Shown here piece by piece: positions 1 to 7,426 of a DNA stretch of 9,442 bases. The position numbers and the translations under genes were made by a program. Source of the DNA: Bacteroidales bacterium UBA2295 (GTDB lineage Bacteria; Bacteroidota; Bacteroidia; Bacteroidales; Tenuifilaceae); contig DDWD01000182.1 of assembly GCA_002345825.1 (NCBI GenBank), positions 9,399 to 18,840 on the forward strand. Reading direction: 5' to 3'. The stretch's first letter is position 1. Each line of letters opens with the position of its first letter. The notes below the pieces were generated by a model. The model had not been told where the DNA came from and ran no database searches. It saw nothing but the letters and a program-made list of their open reading frames with translations.

Positions 1-1430
1 TGCAAGATGAGAAGATAACCTATCAGAATGAGATTGAACGAATTGATAACCAAAGAGAAGAATTAAGTACAAGACTCTCAACTCAAACGGCTCTTTTCGA
101 AGAGGTAAAAAAGCAGAGTACGGCTTTACAAAATGAACTTGTTGTGCTTAGCAATGAGCACAAGGCTAAAGTTGAAGCATACCAGGAGTTGAGTCGCAAT
201 TTCGCTTCTATTAAAGTTAAAGCCGAATCGTTGCAGGAACAACTGATCAAGCAAGCAGAGGAGAATGATAAGTACAAGGTTGAGATAAAAGAATATCAAA
301 CAGCACTATCGGAATCGAAAGAGCGGGGAGTGGAGTTTGACAAAGAGAACAAGTATTTAAAAGAGATGCTTGAAAAACAAAAGGCCGAGATTGAAGACCT
401 CGGCAAGAAATTCACTAACGAGTTTAAGATCCTAGCCGATGGTATACTCGAGGATAAAAGCAAGCGATTCACTGAGATGAATCAGGCTAATATTGAACAG
501 ATACTAAAACCTTTGGGCGAGAATATTCGAACATTTCAAAAGAAGGTAGAAGAGGTATACGACAGGGAGAGCAAGGAAAGGTTCTCGTTAGGTAAAGAAG
601 TGGAGAAACTGGTCGTTCTTAATCAGAAAATTAGTGAGGAGGCCAATAACCTAACCAATGCCCTTAAGGGGCAAGTGAAGCAGCAAGGTAATTGGGGCGA
701 GATGATCTTAGAGAGCATACTCGAAAAATCGGGCCTCGTTAAGGATAGGGAGTACTTTGTTCAGGAATCATTTAAAGACGAGGAGGGTAAAAGATTTCAG
801 CCCGATGTTATTGTTCAGTATCCCGATAACCGTAAGGTTATAATTGACTCGAAAGTATCGTTGGTGGCCTATGAACGCTACTGCTCTAGCGATAGTTCAG
901 ATGAGCAGCAAAAAGAGTTGGCAAATCATATTCGATCCATCCGGAGCCACATCGATATTCTGAGTTCGAAAAGGTATCAGGATTTGGTGGGTAGCTTAGA
1001 TTTTGTAACCATGTTTTTGCCCGTTGAACCAGCATTTATACTGGCCATGCAAGCTGATCAGGATTTGTGGAACTACGCATACTCGCGGGGAGTGCTGCTG
1101 TTGAGCCCAACAAATCTGATAGCTGCTCTTAGGCTTATTCATAATCTATGGCAGCGGGAGTATCAGAACCGGCACGCGCTAGAAATTGCAGAACGTGGAG
1201 GGTTACTGTACGATAAATTTGTTGGATTTGTTGATACCCTTACTTCAGTAGGCGATAATTTGATGCGCAGTCAGAAAAGTTACGAACAAGCTATGAATCA
1301 GCTTGCAGTGGGTAGAGGGAACTTGGTGGCTCAAACCCAAAAGCTTAAGGATTTGGGAGCAAAAGCACAAAAAAGCCTGCCGAGTAATTTGCTTGACGGA
1401 GACGATGAGCCCATAGAACTAAAAGAATAA
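1..1430 (+). CDS. rmuC: RmuC family DNA recombination protein, 5' end missing
   Basis: The reading frame is already open at base 3, so this is the last 475 residues of a protein that starts to the left of the window. The GTG at 144 lies inside the frame and is unlikely to be the true start. The first 200 or so visible residues are charged and helical, rich in Glu, Lys and Gln, and look like the coiled coil of RmuC. The nuclease-like core follows: a GNWGE segment near 690-705, then the PD pair (codons 801-806) and DSK (codons 846-854). These resemble the PD-(D/E)XK nuclease fold predicted for this family. Conserved blocks continue to about 1350 and end in a short acidic tail. E. coli RmuC is about 475 residues and begins with a membrane anchor, which here would lie off the window. 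The family limits inversions between short inverted repeats; its biochemical activity is not firmly known. The glycosyltransferase starts 8 bases downstream, so the two probably share a transcript. The family call is firm. Confidence 0.93.
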   Translation, partial: QDEKITYQNEIERIDNQREELSTRLSTQTALFEEVKKQSTALQNELVVLSNEHKAKVEAYQELSRNFASIKVKAESLQEQLIKQAEENDKYKVEIKEYQTALSESKERGVEFDKENKYLKEMLEKQKAEIEDLGKKFTNEFKILADGILEDKSKRFTEMNQANIEQILKPLGENIRTFQKKVEEVYDRESKERFSLGKEVEKLVVLNQKISEEANNLTNALKGQVKQQGNWGEMILESILEKSGLVKDREYFVQESFKDEEGKRFQPDVIVQYPDNRKVIIDSKVSLVAYERYCSSDSSDEQQKELANHIRSIRSHIDILSSKRYQDLVGSLDFVTMFLPVEPAFILAMQADQDLWNYAYSRGVLLLSPTNLIAALRLIHNLWQREYQNRHALEIAERGGLLYDKFVGFVDTLTSVGDNLMRSQKSYEQAMNQLAVGRGNLVAQTQKLKDLGAKAQKSLPSNLLDGDDEPIELKE

Positions 1431-1438
1431 CTACTTGT

Positions 1439-2359
1439 ATGATATCAATCTGCCTTCCAATATATAATTTCGACATCACCGAGCTTGCCGAGGAGTTGCT
1501 AAAGCAGGCTATGGAATTTAATATTTCAGTGGAGATTTTAGCATTCGATGACGCATCACTTTCGTACTACAAAAAGCGCAACTCAAAAATATCAGTAAAC
1601 TCCAACGTGCACTACCTAGAGTTTGACCACAACCTCGGTCGAAGTAAGATTCGCAATAGGTTGGCCGATTTTGCTCAGGGCAATTGGTTGCTGTTTTTAG
1701 ACTGCGATATGATGCCGGAGCTGCCCAACTTTTTAAACAGTTATAATTCGGTGATCGATCAGGCCAATGTGATTTGTGGAGGCACATCATACGGACCAAA
1801 ACCCTTTAAATCAGAGTTGCTTTTGCGCTGGAGATACGGAGTTTATCGGGAGAGCCGCAATGCCATTAGGCGACAGGTAAGACCCTACGCATCGTTTCTG
1901 AGCGGAAACTTTATGATAAGGAAAGATGTGTTCAATGCCATTCGGTTTAACGAGACTATCTCTGGATATGGACATGAGGATACACTCTTTGGACTTGATT
2001 TGAAAAAGCATAAGGTTTCGATCCTACACATACAAAACCCATGTATTCATCTGGGTATCGAACCCTGCTTCGATTATCTTGTGAAAACCGAACAGGGAAT
2101 AATTAACCTGGTTCGATTGCTGCGAATTGTACCTGAGCAGAAGCAAGATCTACGTAAAAATATTCGGTTACTTCGCTATTACTGTGCCCTCCGAAATATA
2201 GGGATGGGGTATCCTTTGCGTTGGATTTTTAGAGTTTTCAACCCCCTAATCCGCAGGTTGCTTTGCAGTTCAAGACCATCAATATTGCTTTTCGATTTGT
2301 ATAAACTTGGGATGATCGCTCAACTTTTTAAAAAGGTTAACCTTTCTAATTACAAGTAA
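1439..2359 (+). CDS. Family 2 glycosyltransferase (GT-A fold)
   Basis: This 306-residue protein has the main marks of a GT2 enzyme. The N-terminal strand is ISICLPIYN (residues 2-10) and the nucleotide-binding acidic pair is FDDAS (36-40). A HNLGRSKIRN stretch (64-73) precedes the metal-binding DxD motif DCD (88-90). The segment SFLSGNFMIRKDVF (152-165) and the GHED motif (178-181) supply the likely acceptor site and catalytic acid/base. Such enzymes move a sugar from a nucleotide-sugar donor to a glycan or lipid acceptor at the cytoplasmic face. Donor and acceptor cannot be read from the sequence. I see no convincing membrane helix, although the C-terminal 80 residues are basic and partly hydrophobic and may touch the membrane. 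The ATG at 1439 starts right at the first conserved strand, so little can be missing. No ribosome binding site is visible, as is common in Bacteroidota. The 8-base gap after rmuC suggests co-transcription. No other glycan genes are adjacent, so this is an isolated transferase and not part of a visible polysaccharide cluster. Confidence 0.88.
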   Translation: MISICLPIYNFDITELAEELLKQAMEFNISVEILAFDDASLSYYKKRNSKISVNSNVHYLEFDHNLGRSKIRNRLADFAQGNWLLFLDCDMMPELPNFLNSYNSVIDQANVICGGTSYGPKPFKSELLLRWRYGVYRESRNAIRRQVRPYASFLSGNFMIRKDVFNAIRFNETISGYGHEDTLFGLDLKKHKVSILHIQNPCIHLGIEPCFDYLVKTEQGIINLVRLLRIVPEQKQDLRKNIRLLRYYCALRNIGMGYPLRWIFRVFNPLIRRLLCSSRPSILLFDLYKLGMIAQLFKKVNLSNYK

Positions 2360-2361
2360 GG

Positions 2362-2400
2362 GCAAAAAGAAGCGCCACTTGTATTAAGAACAAATGGCGC
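2362..2400 (-). terminator. Intrinsic terminator of the YIP1 gene
   Basis: The arms 2372-2382 and 2390-2400 form an 11-pair stem around a 7-base loop, with six pairs including five G-C pairs at its base. The one imperfect position (2378 with 2394) is a C/A mismatch in + strand RNA but a G-U wobble in - strand RNA. On the - strand the stem is followed by TTCTTTTT (complement of 2364-2371), whereas no T run follows it on the + strand. Both facts point to termination of the - strand gene that stops at 2421. It may also slow readthrough from the glycosyltransferase gene. Confidence 0.85.
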
Positions 2401-2420
2401 CATTTATGCAAGCTAATCAA

Positions 2421-3635
2421 CTATTTTGTTTTTGTGAGTTCGCTATACTCAGTTAGCTTATCCCAGTTTTCATAAGCAAGGCGAATATCCTCCTGAGTCA
2501 AATTGCCCTCCTTAAGTGACTGTTGAACTACGCTCTCAATGGCTTTATCCAGCGTGTAGTCCTCAGCAACTTTTTGCTCTTCATCGGTTGCGTCAATCAA
2601 AAGTTGAAGCGACTCAAGGGTCTTTAGGGCTTGAGGCGATATTATAGCTTTTTTTGCATCGTTGGTGTATTCTTCAATATCATCATAGCCATAGTTGCTC
2701 AGCACATCGAGCATCTCATCACGTTGACTCTTGTCGTATTTTTTCAGCTCTTTCATTAATTTGATAAGATTGGTAATGGTTTCAGCTGAAAAATCCGACT
2801 CGTCCTTACTAAACCAATCCTCAGCATACTCAATGGCATCCTGAGGATATTTTTCAGGTTTTGCTTCGGGATCTGCCAATTCCACTTCCTTTTGTGTCTC
2901 TTCTTCCTCAAGTACGGCAACCTGTTCTTCTACCTTCTCCAGGTCTTCCAACATTTCATCATAATGTGCAGTTGTTTCTTTTTCAATCTCTTTGGCTGCT
3001 TTCTCCAGCCCCTTTAAACTTTCTTCTATTCGGTTCTTGCTAAATCCCGAGAACTTTTTTACTGCCCTATTCGTTATTGCGCCTATGAGCATAATAAAAA
3101 TTAAGAAACCACCCAACACGTAGCCTAACACTTTAGCGGTTTGTTCCTTGCCACTAAGCGCAACAAATAATGCATAATATAGCACATATAGTGCGTAAAG
3201 ATTAATCGCCAAGCTCACCAATGTACTTAACCAGTAGCTCAACCCACCTATTACACTGAGAAAGGAAGAAATTGGAAGAAAAACCATTATGGCTACGGCA
3301 ACTCTGAAGTTTGGTTCATAATCTGTGTTCCCACCGCAAATTGAAGAGATTATAAGAATTAAAATTCCCATTATAAACGCACCAATTAGCGCCCCAATAA
3401 TAGTTGTGAAGAATAGTCCTATTCCAGTTGCACTACCAAATAACCCCCCAATGTTCATAAAACTCCATATCATTGAGAATAAGCCAGCAATGGCTCCGTA
3501 TATTAATGCCCTTATTACTGGCTCGCCTAAGCCGCCTGAAAGTTCAATTCGTGAAAAGAAATCCTTAGGATTTAGCAAAACATCCCTTGAATCGTTTATG
3601 AATTTCTGAAAATCAAAACCATTTTTAGTTTCCAT
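2421..3635 (-). CDS. YIP1 domain membrane protein with acidic coiled-coil tail
   Basis: The protein is 404 residues from the ATG at 3635. After a polar N-terminus with a VLLNPKDFF stretch (19-27), typical of bacterial Yip1-domain proteins, there are about five hydrophobic segments: 41-60, 71-98, 111-128, 134-159 and 168-187. The GGNTDYEPNFRVAVA stretch (100-114) between the second and third segments fits the Yip1 fold. Residues 190-260 are charged and likely coiled coil, ending in a Glu-rich run. The remainder, about 145 residues, is soluble and helical and matches nothing I know. Bacterial Yip1-domain proteins have no well-defined role, so no function is assigned. A TTG 24 bases upstream would add eight residues, but it falls between the -7 box and the expected transcription start, so the ATG is preferred. 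The gene is monocistronic: its own promoter lies at 3661-3691 and its own terminator at 2362-2400. Confidence 0.8.
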   Translation of the reverse strand: METKNGFDFQKFINDSRDVLLNPKDFFSRIELSGGLGEPVIRALIYGAIAGLFSMIWSFMNIGGLFGSATGIGLFFTTIIGALIGAFIMGILILIISSICGGNTDYEPNFRVAVAIMVFLPISSFLSVIGGLSYWLSTLVSLAINLYALYVLYYALFVALSGKEQTAKVLGYVLGGFLIFIMLIGAITNRAVKKFSGFSKNRIEESLKGLEKAAKEIEKETTAHYDEMLEDLEKVEEQVAVLEEEETQKEVELADPEAKPEKYPQDAIEYAEDWFSKDESDFSAETITNLIKLMKELKKYDKSQRDEMLDVLSNYGYDDIEEYTNDAKKAIISPQALKTLESLQLLIDATDEEQKVAEDYTLDKAIESVVQQSLKEGNLTQEDIRLAYENWDKLTEYSELTKTK

Positions 3636-3660
3636 AATTTGATATTTTAGGGTTATCAAA

Positions 3661-3691
3661 CAAAATTAGGGAAACCGAATGTTATATTCAA
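3661..3691 (-). promoter_or_regulatory. Bacteroidota-type promoter for the YIP1 gene
   Basis: Read on the - strand, a TTG (-33 type, complement of 3689-3691) is separated by 20 bases from TAATTTTG (complement of 3661-3668). The latter matches the TAnnTTTG -7 consensus perfectly. The expected transcription start is a few bases further, near 3652-3656, giving a short leader before the ATG at 3635. Both boxes and the spacing fit, so this is the best promoter in the window. Confidence 0.7.
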
Positions 3692-3741
3692 GTTTAGAGT
3701 AAACAAATTGCAATTTCAAGCATTTCTATGCAAGCGATTCT

Positions 3742-3773
3742 TTAGTTAAATCATTCTAAAATACCTACCTTTG
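3742..3773 (+). promoter_or_regulatory. Bacteroidota-type promoter for prfC
   Basis: TACCTTTG at 3766-3773 is a perfect match to the TAnnTTTG -7 box, 20 bases before the prfC start codon. The -33 region is weak: TTAG at 3742-3745 lies at a 20-base spacing. The expected transcription start is around 3778-3782, leaving a leader of only a dozen or so bases. This promoter is divergent from the one for the YIP1 gene, and about 70 bases separate the two cores. Confidence 0.6.
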
Positions 3774-3793
3774 CACCCCGAAAAACCTAGGAG

Positions 3794-5374
3794 ATGATAC
3801 TGAATACTGAGGTAAAAAGACGGCGTACGTTCGCCATTATCAGCCACCCCGATGCGGGTAAAACTACACTTACAGAAAAACTCTTGCTGTTTGGCGGTGC
3901 AATACATGTGGCTGGTGCCGTTAAGAGCAATAAGATTAAAAAGGGCGCTACATCTGACTTCATGGAGATTGAACGCCAGAGGGGAATTTCTGTAGCTACA
4001 TCGGTAATGGGGTTCGAGTACAAAGGGATAAAGATTAATATTTTGGATACTCCTGGGCACGAGGATTTTGCCGAGGACACTTACCGAACCCTCACCGCTG
4101 TTGATAGCGTGATTATTGTAATAGATTGCGCAAAAGGGGTAGAGGCACAAACCCGTAAACTCATGGAGGTTTGCCGTATGCGTAATACCCCAGTGATTGT
4201 ATTTGTAAATAAGCTCGATAGGGAAGGTAAAGATCCATTTGATTTGCTCGATGAGATAGAGACCGAGCTGAAAATTAAAGTTCGCCCGCTTAGCTGGCCC
4301 ATAAGCATGGGGCCAACTTTTCAAGGTGTTTACAATATGTTTGAGCAAAAGTTGAACCTTTTCTTTGCCGACGATAAGCAAACAGTAGCTGACGATGTGG
4401 TTGAGATTGAAGATTTAAGTTCTCCGGTTCTTGATAAGCATATTGGCGAATATGCCGAAACGCTCAGGGAAGATTTAGAACTGGTGAATGGAGTGTACTC
4501 TGAGTTTGATAACGAGCCCTATTTAAAAGGCGAAGTGGCACCAGTATTTTTCGGAAGTGCTCTTAACAATTTTGGCGTTCGCGAACTGTTAAATTGTTTT
4601 ATTGAAATCGCGCCGCATCCTCGCCCAACAGTAACACAAACCCGTGAGGTGTCGCCTTTCGAGGAGGAGCTAACAGGATTTATTTTTAAAATCCATGCCA
4701 ATATGGATCCTAACCATCGCGATAGGTTGGCTTTTCTAAAGATATGCTCCGGAGTGTTCGAAAGGAACAAGCCCTACTTGCACACAGGAACAGGTAAGAA
4801 AATAAAGTTTTCAAGTCCAACTGCTTTTATGGCCGATAAAAAATCAATTGTTGATACAGCCTACCCTGGCGATATCGTTGGCCTGCATGATACGGGTAAC
4901 TTTAAAACTGGCGACACCCTTTCACAGGGCGAAAACCTCAAATTCAAAGGGATTCCCAGTTTTTCTCCAGAACTATTTAGGTACATCGTGAATGCCGATC
5001 CTATGAAGTTTAAGCAGCTGGCAAAGGGTATAGATCAGCTTATGGACGAAGGTGTAGCACAGCTCTTTACATCTAAGGCAAATGGTCGAAAGATAATTGG
5101 AACGGTGGGTGCCCTGCAGTTTGATGTTATTCAGTATAGGCTCGAGCACGAGTACTCCGCATTGTGCAGATACGAGCCCATAAGCCTATACAAGGCATGT
5201 TGGATTGAAACGACTAACCAAGAGCAGCTCAAAGATTTTAGAGTCCGCAAGTACGCCAATTTAGCCATCGACAAGCATGGGCGAGAGGTGTTTATGGCCG
5301 AATCGCCATATGCATTACAAATGGCACAAGAAAAATTCCCCGATATAAAATTCCACTTTAAATCAGAGTTTTAA
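3794..5374 (+). CDS. prfC: Peptide chain release factor 3 (RF3)
   Basis: RF3 is a translational GTPase that removes RF1 and RF2 from the ribosome after peptide release. It acts in the cytoplasm. The 526-residue length is typical. All GTPase motifs are intact: G1 SHPDAGKT (17-24), G2 RGIS (63-66), G3 DTPGH (85-89) and G4 NKLD (139-142). The N-terminal RRRTFAIISHPDAGKTTLTE stretch (9-28) is diagnostic of RF3 as against EF-G. After the G domain come the beta-barrel domain II and the C-terminal RF3 domain, which includes TVGALQFDVIQYRLEHEY. The ATG at 3794 fits the usual start just before the RRRTF segment. An AGGAG ends directly against the ATG, too close to act as a normal ribosome binding site. 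The gene has its own promoter and is followed by ung after 92 bases. Nothing about it is truncated or unusual. Confidence 0.97.
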   Translation: MILNTEVKRRRTFAIISHPDAGKTTLTEKLLLFGGAIHVAGAVKSNKIKKGATSDFMEIERQRGISVATSVMGFEYKGIKINILDTPGHEDFAEDTYRTLTAVDSVIIVIDCAKGVEAQTRKLMEVCRMRNTPVIVFVNKLDREGKDPFDLLDEIETELKIKVRPLSWPISMGPTFQGVYNMFEQKLNLFFADDKQTVADDVVEIEDLSSPVLDKHIGEYAETLREDLELVNGVYSEFDNEPYLKGEVAPVFFGSALNNFGVRELLNCFIEIAPHPRPTVTQTREVSPFEEELTGFIFKIHANMDPNHRDRLAFLKICSGVFERNKPYLHTGTGKKIKFSSPTAFMADKKSIVDTAYPGDIVGLHDTGNFKTGDTLSQGENLKFKGIPSFSPELFRYIVNADPMKFKQLAKGIDQLMDEGVAQLFTSKANGRKIIGTVGALQFDVIQYRLEHEYSALCRYEPISLYKACWIETTNQEQLKDFRVRKYANLAIDKHGREVFMAESPYALQMAQEKFPDIKFHFKSEF

Positions 5375-5414
5375 ATCTTTTACAATATTTGCAAGTTGCT
5401 CAAGTCATTATTCT

Positions 5415-5438
5415 GGTAGTTGTTCTACCTTGTTTTTC
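5415..5438 (+). terminator. Possible weak terminator after prfC, or operator for ung
   Basis: GGTAG (5415-5419) and CTACC (5425-5429) form a perfect 5-pair stem with the loop TTGTT, followed by TTGTTTTT (5430-5437). This could be a weak prfC terminator. It also covers the -33 region of the ung promoter, so an operator or chance are equally possible. The stem is short, hence the low confidence. Confidence 0.3.
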
Positions 5439-5447
5439 TTAACTTTG
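5420..5447 (+). promoter_or_regulatory. Bacteroidota-type promoter for ung
   Basis: TAACTTTG at 5440-5447 matches the TAnnTTTG -7 consensus perfectly and ends 19 bases before the ung start codon. A TTG at 5420-5422 may be the -33 element, though its 17-base spacing is shorter than the usual 19-21. The expected transcription start is near 5452-5455. Its position relative to the ATG mirrors that of the prfC promoter. Confidence 0.55.
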
Positions 5448-5466
5448 TTGAACAAAAACAATAGGA

Positions 5467-6153
5467 ATGACTACAATTTCGGTAAATCCAGTAATTGACC
5501 AAAGTTGGGAAGAAGCACTTAAACCCGAGTTTGAGAAGGAATACTTTGCACAGCTTAAGGCGTTTTTACTTACCGAAAAGAAGAATTACAATATCTTTCC
5601 AGCCGGTTCCCATATCTTTAACGCATTTAACAGCACACCATTTGGTAATGTTAAGGTGGTTATTCTGGGGCAAGATCCTTACCACGGTGCAGGCCAAGCA
5701 CATGGGCTTTGCTTTTCGGTTCCCAAAGGTGTTGAGCAGCCCCCTTCGCTTGTAAATATCTTTAAAGAGATAAATAGCGATTTAGGGTACCCAGTGCCTA
5801 GCCACGGGAATCTACAGAAGTGGGCCAATCAGGGCGTACTTTTGCTCAATGCAACTCTAACAGTTAGGGCACATCAGGCTGGTTCGCATCAGGGGCGAGG
5901 ATGGGAGCAATTTACCGATGCTGCCATAAAAACGTTAGCCGATAAACGAGAGAACCTCGTATTCATGCTGTGGGGAGCCTATGCACAGGCTAAGATTAAA
6001 CTTATCGATACCGACAAGCATTACATACTAAAAGCACCACATCCATCACCACTTTCTGCCTATCGGGGTTTCTTTGGATGTAAGCACTTTTCGCTGGCCA
6101 ATGCCTACTTAAACAAAGTGGGGCAGAGCGAGATTGATTGGAGCATTGATTAA
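5467..6153 (+). CDS. ung: Uracil-DNA glycosylase, family 1
   Basis: Ung cuts uracil out of DNA after cytosine deamination or dUTP misincorporation and starts base excision repair. The 228-residue protein is of normal length and carries every family-1 motif. The water-activating loop is GQDPYH (68-73) with catalytic Asp70. The uracil-binding strand is LLLNATLTV (125-133), with Asn128 recognising uracil. The DNA-intercalating loop is HPSPLS (192-197), with catalytic His192. The FGCKHFSLAN segment near the C-terminus is also typical. The ATG at 5467 gives the standard N-terminus with the WEEAL segment (14-18). AGGA directly abuts the start codon, too close for a usual ribosome binding site. The gene follows prfC by 92 bases and appears to have its own promoter. 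The lipoprotein gene follows after 48 bases and may be read through from it. Confidence 0.97.
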   Translation: MTTISVNPVIDQSWEEALKPEFEKEYFAQLKAFLLTEKKNYNIFPAGSHIFNAFNSTPFGNVKVVILGQDPYHGAGQAHGLCFSVPKGVEQPPSLVNIFKEINSDLGYPVPSHGNLQKWANQGVLLLNATLTVRAHQAGSHQGRGWEQFTDAAIKTLADKRENLVFMLWGAYAQAKIKLIDTDKHYILKAPHPSPLSAYRGFFGCKHFSLANAYLNKVGQSEIDWSID

Positions 6154-6187
6154 ACTAATTACTTAGCTATTTGTTCCTGAGTTAACC

Positions 6188-6195
6188 TAACTTTA
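6188..6195 (+). promoter_or_regulatory. Near-consensus -7 box before the lipoprotein gene
   Basis: TAACTTTA matches TAnnTTTG except at the last base. It ends only 6 bases before the ATG at 6202, so the transcript would be almost leaderless. The nearest TTTG upstream (6170-6173) is too close, at 14 bases, to be a standard -33 element. The gene may instead be co-transcribed with ung. This is tentative. Confidence 0.25.
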
Positions 6196-6201
6196 ATTAA
6201 A

Positions 6202-7392
6202 ATGAAGACATCATCCTTTAAACGTTTACTAATTGCTGCATTGTCAATTCTACTTGCAGTATCTTGTTCAAAAGATAATATTCCAGAGGAATTTGTACCC
6301 GATTATCTTATTAGTTCAGAGCAAATTGTTGAGTACTCATCCGATGAGATTAAAGCCCAGCTCTCCGAAAACCAAATGTTGCCAGCTCAGGTGGAGTTCA
6401 TGATAAGGTATGGTGTTAAGGGCTTGAGGATAACTTACAGCACAGTAGATGCCCAAGGAAACGATATTGAAGCATCGGGCGCTCTACTAATACCTAATGG
6501 TGATTTCATAAAGCCTCTAATTAGTTTTCAGCATGGCACCATTACATCTAATGCTGATGCTCCATCAAACTTTAGTTCTGAGGGCGACATAATGACATTT
6601 CTGTTTGCCTCAACCGGGTTTGTGATTGCCATTCCCGATTATATTGGCTATGGAGTTTCGAGCCATATGCAACATCCCTACGAGCACAAGGCATCTTTGT
6701 CCACAGCAACCCGCGATATGCTAAGGGCTTCTCGTGAGTATTTTAAGGTGAACAACTTAAATCACCTGGGCGATCAGCTATTCCTTACAGGATATTCCGA
6801 AGGGGGATCGGCAACGATGGCTACATATGAGCTGTTGCAAGAGAAACATAATGCCGAGTTTAATATAACCGCAGTAACGGCGGGTGCCGGAGCATACAAC
6901 AAGTCGGAATTTATGGATTGGATACTTTCATCAACAGAGGAGCTGGAGTACATAAACTCTTATGTTTGGGTTCTCGATACTTATAACAACGTGTATCCTC
7001 AACTTCAACGGCCATACTCATCCTATTTTAACGAGCCTTGGGCAACCCTTATTGAAGAGGAAGGTGTTTTCGCAACCATAGAATCAAATCCATCACTTCT
7101 TTTTACTCAGGAGTTTATCCAAGGGGTTATCAATAAGACAGACAGCGATTTTATATCTGCAATTGAGGATAATAATAGTTATAGCTGGATACCCCAATCG
7201 CCATTGCAGCTTTACCATGGCAGCAACGACAGCTATGTTCCATATTTCAACTCAGAATCGGCCTATAATGCAATGATTGATTTGGGGGCAACCAATGTGG
7301 AACTATTCACAATAGAGGAGGGCGATCACATAACCTCAGTAATGGATTATGCTGCAGGTACATTCACCTTTTTCTTTCAGTATTTAATGTAG
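6202..7392 (+). CDS. Lipoprotein alpha/beta hydrolase (secreted lipase/esterase-like)
   Basis: This 396-residue protein begins with a lipoprotein signal: basic KTSSFKR, a hydrophobic core and AVSC, with Cys22 as the lipidated residue. The following SKDN, with two Glu shortly after, loosely resembles the Bacteroidota export signal that sends lipoproteins to the cell surface. The mature part is an alpha/beta hydrolase. FQHGT (109-113) is the likely oxyanion region, and DYIGYG (146-151) is typical of the secretory-lipase-like family. The nucleophile elbow is GYSEGG (197-202) with Ser199. Asp343 in YHGSNDSYVP and His376 in GDH complete a plausible catalytic triad. It should hydrolyse an ester or amide outside the cytoplasm; the substrate is unknown. 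The ATG at 6202 is the only start that gives a proper signal peptide. It lies 48 bases after ung and runs toward a - strand gene, ending 34 bases from that gene's stop. The fold is firm; the specific activity is not. Confidence 0.85.
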   Translation: MKTSSFKRLLIAALSILLAVSCSKDNIPEEFVPDYLISSEQIVEYSSDEIKAQLSENQMLPAQVEFMIRYGVKGLRITYSTVDAQGNDIEASGALLIPNGDFIKPLISFQHGTITSNADAPSNFSSEGDIMTFLFASTGFVIAIPDYIGYGVSSHMQHPYEHKASLSTATRDMLRASREYFKVNNLNHLGDQLFLTGYSEGGSATMATYELLQEKHNAEFNITAVTAGAGAYNKSEFMDWILSSTEELEYINSYVWVLDTYNNVYPQLQRPYSSYFNEPWATLIEEEGVFATIESNPSLLFTQEFIQGVINKTDSDFISAIEDNNSYSWIPQSPLQLYHGSNDSYVPYFNSESAYNAMIDLGATNVELFTIEEGDHITSVMDYAAGTFTFFFQYLM

Positions 7393-7426
7393 TTTGGAGT
7401 TTTTGGGTGATTGAGGAATCAGTGGT

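Noticed and set aside
144..146. GTG as the start of the first gene
   Set aside because: The frame is open to base 3 and the upstream codons continue the same charged coiled coil, so the gene is simply cut by the window edge.
3325..3609. 94-residue frame on the + strand
   Set aside because: It is antisense to the membrane helices of the YIP1 gene; its Ile/Pro-rich composition is what antisense of hydrophobic codons gives.
3746..4381. 211-residue frame on the - strand
   Set aside because: It lies antisense to the start of prfC, which is unmistakable. Its sequence has no family features and is a shadow of the coding strand.
6161..6182. Hairpin between ung and the lipoprotein gene
   Set aside because: Six pairs with one G-U, a 10-base loop and no T run; not convincing as a terminator or regulatory structure.
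7408..7421. TGATT-GAGG-AATCA hairpin between the convergent lipoprotein and orphan genes
   Set aside because: The stem is only five pairs, mostly A-T, with no T run on either side, too weak to call a terminator.
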